Part shown: piece by piece, positions 6,897 to 13,249 of the stretch
Layout: every line of letters begins with the position of its first letter
Position numbering within the stretch: the first letter of the stretch is position 1
Assembly (NCBI GenBank): GCA_017990865.1
Contig: JAGNNB010000036.1
Span: 1-13,249, forward strand
DNA length: 13,249 nt
From: Lysobacteraceae bacterium
GTDB lineage: Bacteria > Pseudomonadota > Gammaproteobacteria > Xanthomonadales > Xanthomonadaceae
Direction: 5' to 3'
Program-made: the position numbers and the translations under genes
The notes under the pieces: generated by a model
The model's input: only the letters and a program-made list of their open reading frames with translations
What the model was told of the DNA's origin: nothing
Databases searched by the model: none

Positions 6897-7451
6897 TTAC
6901 GGCATCAGCACTTTATCGATGACGTGAATCACGCCGTTCTTCTGGTACACGTTGGCGATGCTGACGTTCGCGGCATTGCCTTTCGCATCGGTCACCATGA
7001 TCGCATCGCCTTTGCGCTTGGCGGTGAGCGTCGCGCCTTGCACGGTGATCAACTGCGCTTTGCCTTTGCCGGCTTCGATCTTGGCGATGAGGGCTTTGCC
7101 GTCGAGGCGACCGGATACGACGTGGTAGGTCAATACGGTGGTGAGTTTGCCCTTGTTTTCCGGCTTCAGCAGCGTATCGACCGTGCCGGCGGGCAACGCG
7201 GCGAACGCGGCGTTGGTGGGCGCGAACACGGTGAACGGGCCCGGGCTTTTCAATGTGTCGACGAGGCCCGCGGCTTTCACCGCAGCGACGAGCGTGGTGT
7301 GATCTTTCGAGTTCACGGCGTTATCGACGATGTCTTTCGTCGGCAACATCGCCGCGCCGCCGACCATCGGGTTCTTGGCCATGCCGCCGGCGTTCGCGAT
7401 GCCGACGACGAGGGTGGCGGCGAGCGCCGCGACGAGCAGTTTGGATTTCAT
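6897..7451 (-). CDS. Secreted fasciclin (FAS1) domain protein
   Basis: 184-aa exported protein with one FAS1 domain, a fold used in adhesion and cell-surface interactions. An N-terminal signal peptide (MKSKLLVAALAATLVVGIANA) is followed by likely cleavage after Ala21. The FAS1 domain covers about 38-183, with TLVAAVKAAGLVDTL (53-67), the hallmark FTVFAPTNAAFAALP (73-87), the YH pair (109-110) and the closing GVIHVIDKVLMP (173-184). Single-domain FAS1 proteins of this length are common in proteobacteria. The start at 7451 is chosen because it gives the signal peptide and has GGAG 9 nt upstream; the frame extends ten residues further without such support. It is monocistronic as far as can be seen. 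The ligand is unknown. Confidence 0.93.
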   Translation of the reverse strand: MKSKLLVAALAATLVVGIANAGGMAKNPMVGGAAMLPTKDIVDNAVNSKDHTTLVAAVKAAGLVDTLKSPGPFTVFAPTNAAFAALPAGTVDTLLKPENKGKLTTVLTYHVVSGRLDGKALIAKIEAGKGKAQLITVQGATLTAKRKGDAIMVTDAKGNAANVSIANVYQKNGVIHVIDKVLMP

Positions 7452-7545
7452 GGGGTGTGTCTCCGTAAGATGCTGCAAAGGGATGAGCGGCCGGCCCCCG
7501 ACGCTCGGGAGGGCGAGGAAGATGCGTCGGTGGTCGGCACACGAA

Positions 7546-7576
7546 TAGATACGCAGCGGCGCGAAGGGCGGATGCA
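7546..7576 (-). promoter_or_regulatory. Possible ECF-type promoter of the fasciclin gene
   Basis: The minus strand shows TGCATCC (7576-7570), 16 bp, then CGTATCTA (7553-7546), about 95 bp before the ATG. The arrangement is reminiscent of ECF sigma promoters (a CC-ending -35 box and a CGT -10 box). No close sigma-70 match was seen. The assignment is by eye only. Confidence 0.25.
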
Positions 7577-7587
7577 GTAGAGGCGAA

Positions 7588-7869
7588 ATATTTTTTCGAC
7601 GAGACGAACGCTTAAAAAGATTCGCCGTATGACGCGTGAAACTGAACGCCGTTACAAGGAGCGAACGACGATCGTTTCCAAGTCGTCATCCCGGCGAACG
7701 CTGGAATCCAGTGTTGATGGCAAGCGTCATATTTTTCGACGAGGCGAACGCTCGCAAACACTCGCCGCATGACGCGTGAAACTGAACGCCGCTACAAAAA
7801 AGCGAACAACGGCCATTTCTCAGTCGTCATCCCGGCGAACGCCGGGATCCAGCGTTCATGGTAAGCGTC
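7588..7869. repeat. 141-bp tandem duplication, two diverged copies
   Basis: Copy 1 (7588-7728) and copy 2 (7729-7869) align end to end with small indels. Shared blocks include the TTTTTCGACGAG start, the stretch GACGCGTGAAACTGAACGCC (at 7631 and 7771) and GTCATCCCGGCGAACGC (at 7685 and 7826), ending in AAGCGTC. Neither copy encodes anything convincing. Confidence 0.88.
7829..7848. repeat. REP-like extragenic palindrome
   Basis: ATCCCGGCG, AA, CGCCGGGAT form a perfect 9-bp stem inside the context GTCAT...CCAG, the style of dispersed extragenic palindromes seen many times per genome in Xanthomonadales and related groups. The corresponding site in copy 1 (7688-7707) has decayed to an imperfect dyad. 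Confidence 0.65.
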
Positions 7870-7992
7870 GAATGCGAGGTTGCGGCCTTAGCCGGAACGA
7901 CGAATACAGCGATTGAAAGAGCTGCGTTTCGGACATGGCTTCCGACGATTCGCCTCACTCGCTTGTCCGCAAGGCGGACTTGGTTCGACGAC

Positions 7993-8670
7993 TTACTTCA
8001 ACAACGGCGACAGCGCCGGCCAGACGTGATCGCGCAGTTTGGGTTGCGCGGCGGCGGTGGGATGGATCTGATCGTTCTGGAACGCGTTGCGATCGGTCGC
8101 GACCGGCTGCAACAGAAACGGCACGAACGCGGTCTTGCGCTGCGTCGCGAGGTCACGAAACGCATTTTCGAAACCGCGAGTGTAGTCGGGACCGTAATTC
8201 GGCGGCAGGCGCATGCCGATCAGCAGCACCTTCGCGTTCGCGCTCTGCGCGGCGAGGATCATCTTGTCGAGATTCTCGCGCGTTTGTTTCAGCGGCAGCC
8301 CGCGCAGGCCGTCGTTGCCGCCGAGTTCGATCACCACCACCGACGGCTTGTGGCGCTTGAGTTCCGCGGCGATGCGCGCTGCGCCGCCGGCGGTGGTTTC
8401 GCCACTGATGCTGGCGTTGACCACGCGCCAACCGGGTTTTTCGTTTGCGATCTTCGTCGCGGTGAGCGAAACCCAGCCTTGATGCGCGGCCAAGCCATAA
8501 CCGGCCGACAGCGAATCGCCCATCACCAACACCGTGCGCTGCGCGGCGGGCGTTTTCGCGGCGACCGCGGCGGTGCGCGCGGGCTGCGATTGCGCAGACA
8601 CAGCACCGCAGAGCAACGCGAATAGCGAGATTGCGAGAGCGATGATGCGGAGACGATAGGCGGACGTCAT
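7993..8670 (-). CDS. tesA: TesA-like arylesterase / lysophospholipase L1 (SGNH/GDSL family)
   Basis: 225-aa periplasmic SGNH hydrolase, cleaving ester or thioester substrates (arylesterase, thioesterase, lysophospholipase activities are known in the family). A signal peptide (1-26, likely cut after VSA) precedes the catalytic domain. Family blocks: GDSLSAGYGL (51-60, nucleophile Ser53), block II SGETTAGG with Gly90, block III ELGGNDGLRG (Asn119) and block V DQIHP (Asp200, His203). The SGNH set and the triad are complete. It is the last gene of the operon, starting 4 bp after the lipoprotein gene stops, with no strong ribosome-binding site, so translation is probably coupled. True substrate unknown. 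Confidence 0.92.
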   Translation of the reverse strand: MTSAYRLRIIALAISLFALLCGAVSAQSQPARTAAVAAKTPAAQRTVLVMGDSLSAGYGLAAHQGWVSLTATKIANEKPGWRVVNASISGETTAGGAARIAAELKRHKPSVVVIELGGNDGLRGLPLKQTRENLDKMILAAQSANAKVLLIGMRLPPNYGPDYTRGFENAFRDLATQRKTAFVPFLLQPVATDRNAFQNDQIHPTAAAQPKLRDHVWPALSPLLK

Positions 8671-8674
8671 GCGG

Positions 8675-9382
8675 TCAATGTCTGAGGTCGGTTGGCGAGA
8701 GTGTGGGGGCTGCGGACGGGTCGATCAATGCATCCGATGTCGGCAGACAGAGGCCGTAAAGATCCCGGCCCCGTACCCAGCACCAAGTCCCTGCCGCATC
8801 CAGAGCAAAAAATTCGAGATAACCGTCTTCATGGGTAAGCATGATGTGGCCGCGGGCGACACGAAGCGAGCCGGAAATCGTGCATTCGCCCGCGAACGGT
8901 TGGATCGACGGGCGCAATTCGCACAGGTTGTCGTAACGCCCGCGCGTGCGGGTCAGTGCGTATCGACCGTCGGTCGTCACATCCAAACGATAGCAACCGC
9001 TACCTGGGCTGCAGAAATCGATCGTCTCCTGTTGCGGCCAACGATGCTGTACCGCGAATTCCGAGCGACGAACGAAGGCATCGTCCGGAGCCCAGCCGAT
9101 GAAAGCCGGATGGTAGGGAATCTCGCGTCTGAACATGATGCGGCCATGCCGCCGCCTCAGAATATCGACCTGCTCGAAGCGGCCAAGCTCGACGCCCATC
9201 GCCGCCTTTGCTCGGGACGGAACGTCCTCGACATCATCGCTCTTCCCAATGAAGTACACCGCATCGCGACAGAACCATCGTTCGCAATCAGTGGGCAGAT
9301 GCGCGCACCCGCAAATCAATGCCGCGCAGAAAAACGCGGCTGTGTTCCGTAGGCAACGCGAACCGGCGCGCCGAAAACGCAT
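8675..9382 (-). CDS. Cysteine-rich putative lipoprotein, unknown function
   Basis: I do not recognise this 235-aa protein. The N-terminus (RRAGSRCLRN, then AAFFCAALICGC) looks like a lipoprotein signal with Cys26 as the likely lipidated residue; the lipobox I-C-G-C is imperfect at -2. Beyond it lie eight more cysteines (33, 38, 124, 130, 154, 167, 201, 212), an even number that would suit four disulfides in the periplasm or outer membrane. The rest mixes short strands with aromatic residues (GTWCWVRGRDLYGLC). It is packed between the aminopeptidase stop (4 bp gap) and the esterase start (4 bp gap), so it belongs to the operon. Some Cys-rich upstream frame could be overcalled, but the spacing supports a real gene. 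Confidence 0.75.
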   Translation of the reverse strand: MRFRRAGSRCLRNTAAFFCAALICGCAHLPTDCERWFCRDAVYFIGKSDDVEDVPSRAKAAMGVELGRFEQVDILRRRHGRIMFRREIPYHPAFIGWAPDDAFVRRSEFAVQHRWPQQETIDFCSPGSGCYRLDVTTDGRYALTRTRGRYDNLCELRPSIQPFAGECTISGSLRVARGHIMLTHEDGYLEFFALDAAGTWCWVRGRDLYGLCLPTSDALIDPSAAPTLSPTDLRH

Positions 9383-9386
9383 GACC

Positions 9387-10799
9387 TCAGCCCCCGAAGC
9401 GCGCCTTCAACATCGCGAAACAACTGCGCAGCGCCTGGGCTTCGCCGCCGGCGGGGCGACCGGGGCGGTCGGTATCGTTCCAACTGTAGACATCCAGATG
9501 TGCCCAGGGTTGTTCGGCGGGTACGAATTTTTCCAGGTACAGCGCAGCGGTGACGCAGCCGGCCATCGACGACGAGCTGCCGTTGGCGATGTCGGCGATG
9601 CCGCTGTTGAGATAACGCAGATACGGCGACCACAGCGGCATGCGCCACAGCGGGTCGCGACAACGCGTGCCGGCGGCGAGCCAATCGTTCGCCACCGTGT
9701 CGTCGTTGCTGAACAGCGCGGGCAGATCGGGGCCGAGCGCGATGCGCGCGGCGCCGGTCAGCGTGGCGAAGTCGAGCACCAGCTTCGGCGAATGTTCGAT
9801 CGCGTAGGTCAGCGCGTCGCACAACACGATGCGGCCTTCGGCATCGGTGTTGTCGATTTCGACGCTCAGGCCTTTGCGCGTGGCGATGACTTCGCCGGGG
9901 CGATACGCGTTCGGGCCGATCGCGTTCTCCACCGCCGGCAATAACAGCAGCAAACGCACGGGCAGCTTGCGGGACATGATCCATTCGGCCAAGGCCAGCG
10001 CGTGCGCGGCGCCGCCCATGTCCTTTTTCATGTTGCGCATGCCGGCGGCGGCTTTGATATCGAGCCCGCCGGTGTCGAAGCACACGCCTTTGCCGACCAG
10101 CGCCAGCAGCGGGTCGCTATCGCGGCCCCAGCGCAGCACGATCAGGCGTGGCGCGCGATGCGAGGCGCGGCCGACGGCGTGGATGGCGGGGAAGTTGTGG
10201 CGCAGCAGATCGTCGCCGACCACGCTGTCGACATCGGCGCCGTGCGTTTGCGCGATCTCGCGCGCGATCGCTTCCAATTCGTCCGGGCCGAGATGTTCGG
10301 TCGGCGTGTTGACCAAGTCGCGTACGCGTGTGCAGGCGGCGAGCGCGGCGGCGGTGTCGGGATCGATTTCGGCATCGGGGCCGTCGGCGACGAGCCGCGC
10401 GGGCGCGCGCGCCGGTGTGCGATAGCGGCTGAAGCGATAACTGCCCAACCCCCAGCCCAAATGCAGCGCGGCGGCGGTGTCGGCGTCGAGCGCCGCGCCG
10501 TTAGGCCCGTACGACACCTGCCAGTCGCCAACCGGCAGCGCGAACGGCGCATGCGCGTAGGCGAACGGATCGTGCGCATCGCCCACGCCCAGCACGGCGC
10601 CGGCCATGCCGCCGTCGCCGGGCAACAGCGCGTGGCTGCCGGCGGCGCCTGTGAACTGTTGTGCCTTGAGCCAGCGCTGCGTGGCGTCCGATTGCATCGC
10701 GAGCCAGGCGTCGAAGCCTTTCGCATCGGTCAACCACAGGCGATAGGGCGCGATGGGCGCGGTGGAATTGAGAGCGGCGGAATCCGATGCGGCGTTCAT
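9387..10799 (-). CDS. Leucyl aminopeptidase family protein (peptidase M17)
   Basis: 470-aa cytosolic two-metal aminopeptidase releasing N-terminal residues from peptides. The M17 catalytic domain is complete: VGKGVCFDTGGLDIK (235-249) gives Lys237, Asp242 and Lys249, MKKDMGGAA (257-265) gives Asp260, and NTDAEGR (317-323) gives Asp319, Glu321 and Arg323. Their spacing matches E. coli PepA (K270, D275, K282, D293, D352, E354, R356). The N-terminal domain (1-155) is poorly conserved with PepA, as in the shorter PepB-like branch. Its ATG overlaps the stop of the HAD gene by 4 bp (ATGA), so translation is coupled. Confidence 0.94.
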   Translation of the reverse strand: MNAASDSAALNSTAPIAPYRLWLTDAKGFDAWLAMQSDATQRWLKAQQFTGAAGSHALLPGDGGMAGAVLGVGDAHDPFAYAHAPFALPVGDWQVSYGPNGAALDADTAAALHLGWGLGSYRFSRYRTPARAPARLVADGPDAEIDPDTAAALAACTRVRDLVNTPTEHLGPDELEAIAREIAQTHGADVDSVVGDDLLRHNFPAIHAVGRASHRAPRLIVLRWGRDSDPLLALVGKGVCFDTGGLDIKAAAGMRNMKKDMGGAAHALALAEWIMSRKLPVRLLLLLPAVENAIGPNAYRPGEVIATRKGLSVEIDNTDAEGRIVLCDALTYAIEHSPKLVLDFATLTGAARIALGPDLPALFSNDDTVANDWLAAGTRCRDPLWRMPLWSPYLRYLNSGIADIANGSSSSMAGCVTAALYLEKFVPAEQPWAHLDVYSWNDTDRPGRPAGGEAQALRSCFAMLKARFGG

Positions 10800-11548
10800 G
10801 GCGTGGGCTCGGGTATGCGGGCGGGGGCGAAAATCTGATCGATGCGATCGGCCAGCGCGGCGAGGTCGTGGACGATCAGATCCGGTGCAACGGTTTCGTA
10901 AGGCCACGTCGGTTGGTGCGCGCGCGCGTCGTCGCGATGCACCCAGACCGTGCGCAGACCGGCGCGCGCGGCGCCGAGTACGTCCATGACGGCATGATCG
11001 CCGACATGCAGCACCTCGTTCGGCGCGCAACCGAGGCGCGCGCAGGCGGCGAGGAAAATGCTGGTTTCGGGTTTGGCCGCGCCGTGTTCGCGCGCGCCGA
11101 GTTGACCGACGAACAAATGATCGATGCCGATGCGTTCGAGGTCCGCGTTGCCGTTGCTCAACGCCAACACCGGCAGCCGCGCGCTGATGCGACGCAGCGC
11201 CTCCAGCGCATCGGGGTAGTACTCCACGCGATTGCGCTCGGCGAAAAATACCTCGTACGCGGCGTCGGTCAGCGCGGGCGTGCGCGCCGCGTCCTCGCCG
11301 CTTTCGACGAACGCGGTTTCCAGCGTGAGCCGACGCAATGCGCTCATATCGTGCAGCAGATGCGGATGCGCGCCGAACACCCGATCGCGCAGCGTGCGCA
11401 TCGCCGGAATCGGAAAGACCTCGGCGGTGCGCGGGCTGTGTTCGCGCAACCAATCGTCCAGCGTGCGCTCGATCCGCGCGCCGATCGGCGCGAACGGCCA
11501 CAAGGTATCGTCCAGATCGAGCGTGATGGCGCGGATGGCGAAGTTCAT
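10796..11548 (-). CDS. HAD-superfamily phosphatase, YigB-like
   Basis: 250-aa haloacid-dehalogenase-fold hydrolase, likely a small-molecule phosphatase. All four motifs are present: DLDDT (11-15, nucleophile Asp11 and acid/base Asp13), LSNGNA (130-135, Ser131), AAKPE with Lys159, and HVGDHAVMD (181-189, Asp184/Asp189). The SNGNA and HVGD context resembles E. coli YigB, which dephosphorylates the flavin intermediate 5-amino-6-(5-phospho-D-ribitylamino)uracil; that specificity is only suggested here. The start at 11548 is chosen because motif I follows at the usual distance and a perfect TATAAT lies 6 nt upstream; upstream in-frame sequence is repeat-derived. It is the first gene of the four-gene operon. 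Confidence 0.92.
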   Translation of the reverse strand: MNFAIRAITLDLDDTLWPFAPIGARIERTLDDWLREHSPRTAEVFPIPAMRTLRDRVFGAHPHLLHDMSALRRLTLETAFVESGEDAARTPALTDAAYEVFFAERNRVEYYPDALEALRRISARLPVLALSNGNADLERIGIDHLFVGQLGAREHGAAKPETSIFLAACARLGCAPNEVLHVGDHAVMDVLGAARAGLRTVWVHRDDARAHQPTWPYETVAPDLIVHDLAALADRIDQIFAPARIPEPTP

Positions 11549-11554
11549 GGCCCG

Positions 11555-11560
11555 ATTATA
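11555..11560 (-). promoter_or_regulatory. Consensus -10 box implying a leaderless mRNA
   Basis: The minus strand reads TATAAT CGGGCC ATG: a perfect -10 hexamer with 6 nt before the HAD start codon. Transcription would begin at, or within a base or two of, the A of ATG. No Shine-Dalgarno is present. The -35 area (around CCATGT, 11583-11578) is poor. Confidence 0.55.
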
Positions 11561-11561
11561 G

Positions 11562-11579
11562 GTCGCGCCCAGGCGCGAC
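11562..11579. promoter_or_regulatory. Palindrome in the HAD promoter spacer
   Basis: GTCGCGC (11562-11568) and GCGCGAC (11573-11579) are perfect inverted arms around 4 nt, directly behind the TATAAT. A protein bound there would cover the -35/-10 spacer, so it is a candidate operator; chance occurrence in GC-rich DNA cannot be excluded. Confidence 0.35.
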
Positions 11580-11586
11580 ATGGGTT

Positions 11587-11612
11587 GCGATATTGGATCG
11601 CGATATTGGGTC
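11587..11612. repeat. 13-bp tandem repeat upstream of the HAD operon
   Basis: GCGATATTGGATC (11587-11599) and GCGATATTGGGTC (11600-11612) are adjacent and followed by a decayed third start (GCGACAT). They lie just upstream of the leaderless-type promoter. Confidence 0.8.
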
Positions 11613-11627
11613 GCGACATCGCGAGAT

Positions 11628-11670
11628 CGCGCCCGCCTCGCCACGAGGCCTTCGATCGAGGCGGGGCGCG
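11628..11670 (-). terminator. Long hairpin after degQ
   Basis: CGCGCCCGCCTCG (11628-11640) pairs with CGAGGCGGGGCGCG (11657-11670) with one bulged G and a 16-nt loop, starting 6 nt past the degQ stop. No T-run follows, so termination is probable but not textbook. Confidence 0.5.
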
Positions 11671-11675
11671 AGACC

Positions 11676-13151
11676 TCATTCCATCAACGCGTCGCCCTGA
11701 CGCCCGTTGCGCCAGACGCGCAGCATCAGATCGCGCGGGGGCTCGGCGAAACTGGCGCGGAAACCGCCCAGATCGGCGAACTCGCCGCTGCTGGCGCGCA
11801 TGATCACATCGCCCTTCGCCAAACCGCTGCGCGCCGCTCGGCTGCCGTGCGCCACCGCTTCCACCAGGATGCCGGCCGCGCCCTGGCGGCGCAGCGATTC
11901 AGGCAACTCGGCGAAACGCGCGCCTGCCAGACGCGGGTCGATGGTCGCGCCGTCGATCGCACGCGGCTGCTCGCGCAGCGTCGCCTTGATCGACAGCGGC
12001 TTGCCCTGGCGCAGCACGCTCAGCGTCACCGCGCTGTCGACCGGCTGCAGGCCCTGGAAATTGCGCCAGGCGTTGCTGTTGTCGATGCGCTGGCCGTTGG
12101 CGGTCACGATGGTGTCGCCCACGCGCAGGCCGGCGGCGAGGGCGGGCGAATCCGGATACACCTGAGTCACCACCGCGCCCCGCGCTTCGCTCAGGCCCAG
12201 GCCTCGCATCAGTTGCGGGGTCACGTCCTGGGTATCGATGCCCAAGCTGCCGCGGCGCACCACGCCGCCGTTGCTCAGCAACTGCTCCATCACGTTGCGC
12301 GCGAGATTGGTGGGAATCGCGAAACCCAAGCCGATATTGCCGGCCTCGCTGCCGTATTTGTTGAAGCTGGCGGTGTTCACGCCGACCAATTCGCCGCGCA
12401 GGTTCACCAGCGCGCCGCCGGAATTGCCCGGATTGATCGAAGCGTCGGTCTGGATGAAGTTCTGGAAGCCCGCACCGGGCAAATTGCTGCGATTCACCGC
12501 CGAAACGATGCCGGAGGTGACGGTCTGCGCGAAGCCGAACGGATTGCCCACCGCGACCACGAAATCGCCGACCCGCAGGCGGTCGGAATCGGCCAGCGCC
12601 AGCGCGGTGAGTTTTTCCGCCGGAATCCGCATCAGTGCCACGTCGGTGTCGGCGTCGGAGCCGATGAACTCGGCTTTCAGCGTGCGGCCGTCGTTGAGCG
12701 TCACCGACACGTCGTCGGCGCCTTCGATCACATGATGGTTGGTCAGCACCAGCCCGCGCTGGGCGTCGACGATCACGCCCGAACCCAGGGATTCGTTGAT
12801 CCGGTCCTGGGTCATCTCCGGAAACATCTGGCGGAAGAACGGATCGGCGAAGGGGCTGACCCGGATCCGCTGCTTGCTGTGGACGCTGACCACCGCCGGC
12901 GTGACTTTCTGCAGCATCGGCGCCAGCGAGGGCATGGCCTCGCCATCGACGGCCTGCGGCAAGGTCGCCACGATCGGCGCGGTTGTCGTCGGCACGTTGG
13001 GCGCGGCCTCGACCGGCTTGTCCAGGGTGTCGCGCAGCCAGCTCGCTGTGAAGCTGCCGAACGCGGCGGCCGCGGTCAGGGCCAGCAGCAGGGGGGCTTT
13101 CGAGCGGCGCGCGGCGGCGCGCAGCGAGGGATTCGGGTCGGTGGCGGTCAT
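11676..13151 (-). CDS. degQ: DegQ/Do-type periplasmic serine endoprotease
   Basis: 491-aa HtrA-family protease for misfolded envelope proteins. A basic N-terminus (RAAARRSK) is followed by a hydrophobic segment (20-38) that serves as signal peptide or membrane anchor. The trypsin-like domain (about 75-290) carries the full triad: His140 in TNHHVI, Asp170 in TDVALMRI and Ser244 in NPGNSGGAL. PDZ1 covers about 300-393 (RGSLGIDTQDV, SPALAAGLRVGD) and PDZ2 about 412-488 (GSRAARSGLAKGDVI). Two PDZ domains indicate the DegP/DegQ type, not the single-PDZ DegS type. The second PDZ is short. No clear ribosome-binding site precedes the ATG at 13151, but an open frame entering from the right edge ends at a TGA overlapping that ATG, so coupling to an upstream gene is possible. 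A mucD label would be equally fair. Confidence 0.94.
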   Translation of the reverse strand: MTATDPNPSLRAAARRSKAPLLLALTAAAAFGSFTASWLRDTLDKPVEAAPNVPTTTAPIVATLPQAVDGEAMPSLAPMLQKVTPAVVSVHSKQRIRVSPFADPFFRQMFPEMTQDRINESLGSGVIVDAQRGLVLTNHHVIEGADDVSVTLNDGRTLKAEFIGSDADTDVALMRIPAEKLTALALADSDRLRVGDFVVAVGNPFGFAQTVTSGIVSAVNRSNLPGAGFQNFIQTDASINPGNSGGALVNLRGELVGVNTASFNKYGSEAGNIGLGFAIPTNLARNVMEQLLSNGGVVRRGSLGIDTQDVTPQLMRGLGLSEARGAVVTQVYPDSPALAAGLRVGDTIVTANGQRIDNSNAWRNFQGLQPVDSAVTLSVLRQGKPLSIKATLREQPRAIDGATIDPRLAGARFAELPESLRRQGAAGILVEAVAHGSRAARSGLAKGDVIMRASSGEFADLGGFRASFAEPPRDLMLRVWRNGRQGDALME

Positions 13152-13249
13152 GGTGTGGGCGAGGCAGTGAGGCGGGAAGGGCCGCGAACGCCGAAGATCG
13201 CGGCGAACCGTTCGGGAATCAAGCCCGACCCCGGGCGCAGGGCGCGGAC

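Larger units (their letters stand above)
7452..7992. other. Non-coding region between fasciclin and esterase genes
   Basis: 541 bases without a supportable gene. From left to right it holds the fasciclin leader and a possible promoter (7546-7576), the 141-bp tandem duplication (7588-7869) with its REP-like palindrome, and then the end of the esterase operon, where a short GTCCGC/GCGGAC hairpin (7965-7979) without a T-run is the only terminator-like element. Confidence 0.7.

Noticed and set aside
7588..7869. CRISPR array
   Set aside because: Only two long, adjacent copies with no spacers; a tandem duplication explains it.
13148..13249. Possible 3' end of an upstream gene entering from the right edge (minus strand), its stop overlapping the degQ ATG
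   Set aside because: Only about 33 codons are visible, with no recognisable motif; the ATGA overlap is suggestive but not enough for a call.

Overview
The window is GC-rich chromosomal DNA whose gene content (a DegQ-type protease, an M17 aminopeptidase, a TesA-like esterase, an Atm1-type ABC exporter) and a REP-like extragenic palindrome suggest a gammaproteobacterium, most likely Xanthomonadales (Lysobacter/Luteimonas-like). That placement is inferred from protein style and base composition; no rRNA or other marker is present.

Layout. 75-1985 (+): an Atm1/ABCB7-type half ABC exporter. It converges on a minus-strand RNA-repair island covering 2005-5962. In transcription order (right to left) the island has two tandem tRNA-like genes 3 nt apart (5962-5890 and 5886-5813), a structured non-coding stretch of about 400 nt, a slipin/SPFH protein (5414-4290), a protein of unknown function (4172-3399), the RNA ligase rtcB (3289-2072) and a clear rho-independent terminator. 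5963-6896 is largely non-coding. It holds two identical 12-bp palindromes upstream of the tRNA-like pair, a probable 46-aa gene with its own terminator (6538-6398), and a cluster of strong hairpins. 6897-7451 (-) is a secreted fasciclin-domain protein. 7452-7992 is non-coding and carries a 141-bp tandem duplication with a REP-like palindrome. 7993-11548 (-) is a tight four-gene operon: HAD phosphatase, M17 aminopeptidase, Cys-rich lipoprotein, TesA-like esterase. It appears to begin with a leaderless mRNA. 11676-13151 (-) is a periplasmic DegQ-type serine protease with two PDZ domains.

The most interesting part is the RNA-repair island. RtcB seals RNAs that carry 2',3'-cyclic phosphate or 3'-phosphate ends, such as tRNAs cut in the anticodon loop. 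Here it is linked to two tRNA-shaped RNAs that keep the tRNA core and U33 but depart from functional tRNAs. One has a Phe GAA anticodon, no CCA, U73, C37 and a 7:66 mismatch. The other has a Gln-like body with a UGG (Pro) anticodon, A37 and C8. They look better suited as decoys, sensors or dedicated repair substrates than as decoding tRNAs. No Rsr/Ro, RtcA, archease or RtcR gene lies in the window, so this is a different arrangement from the enterobacterial rsr-yrlBA-rtcBA operon.
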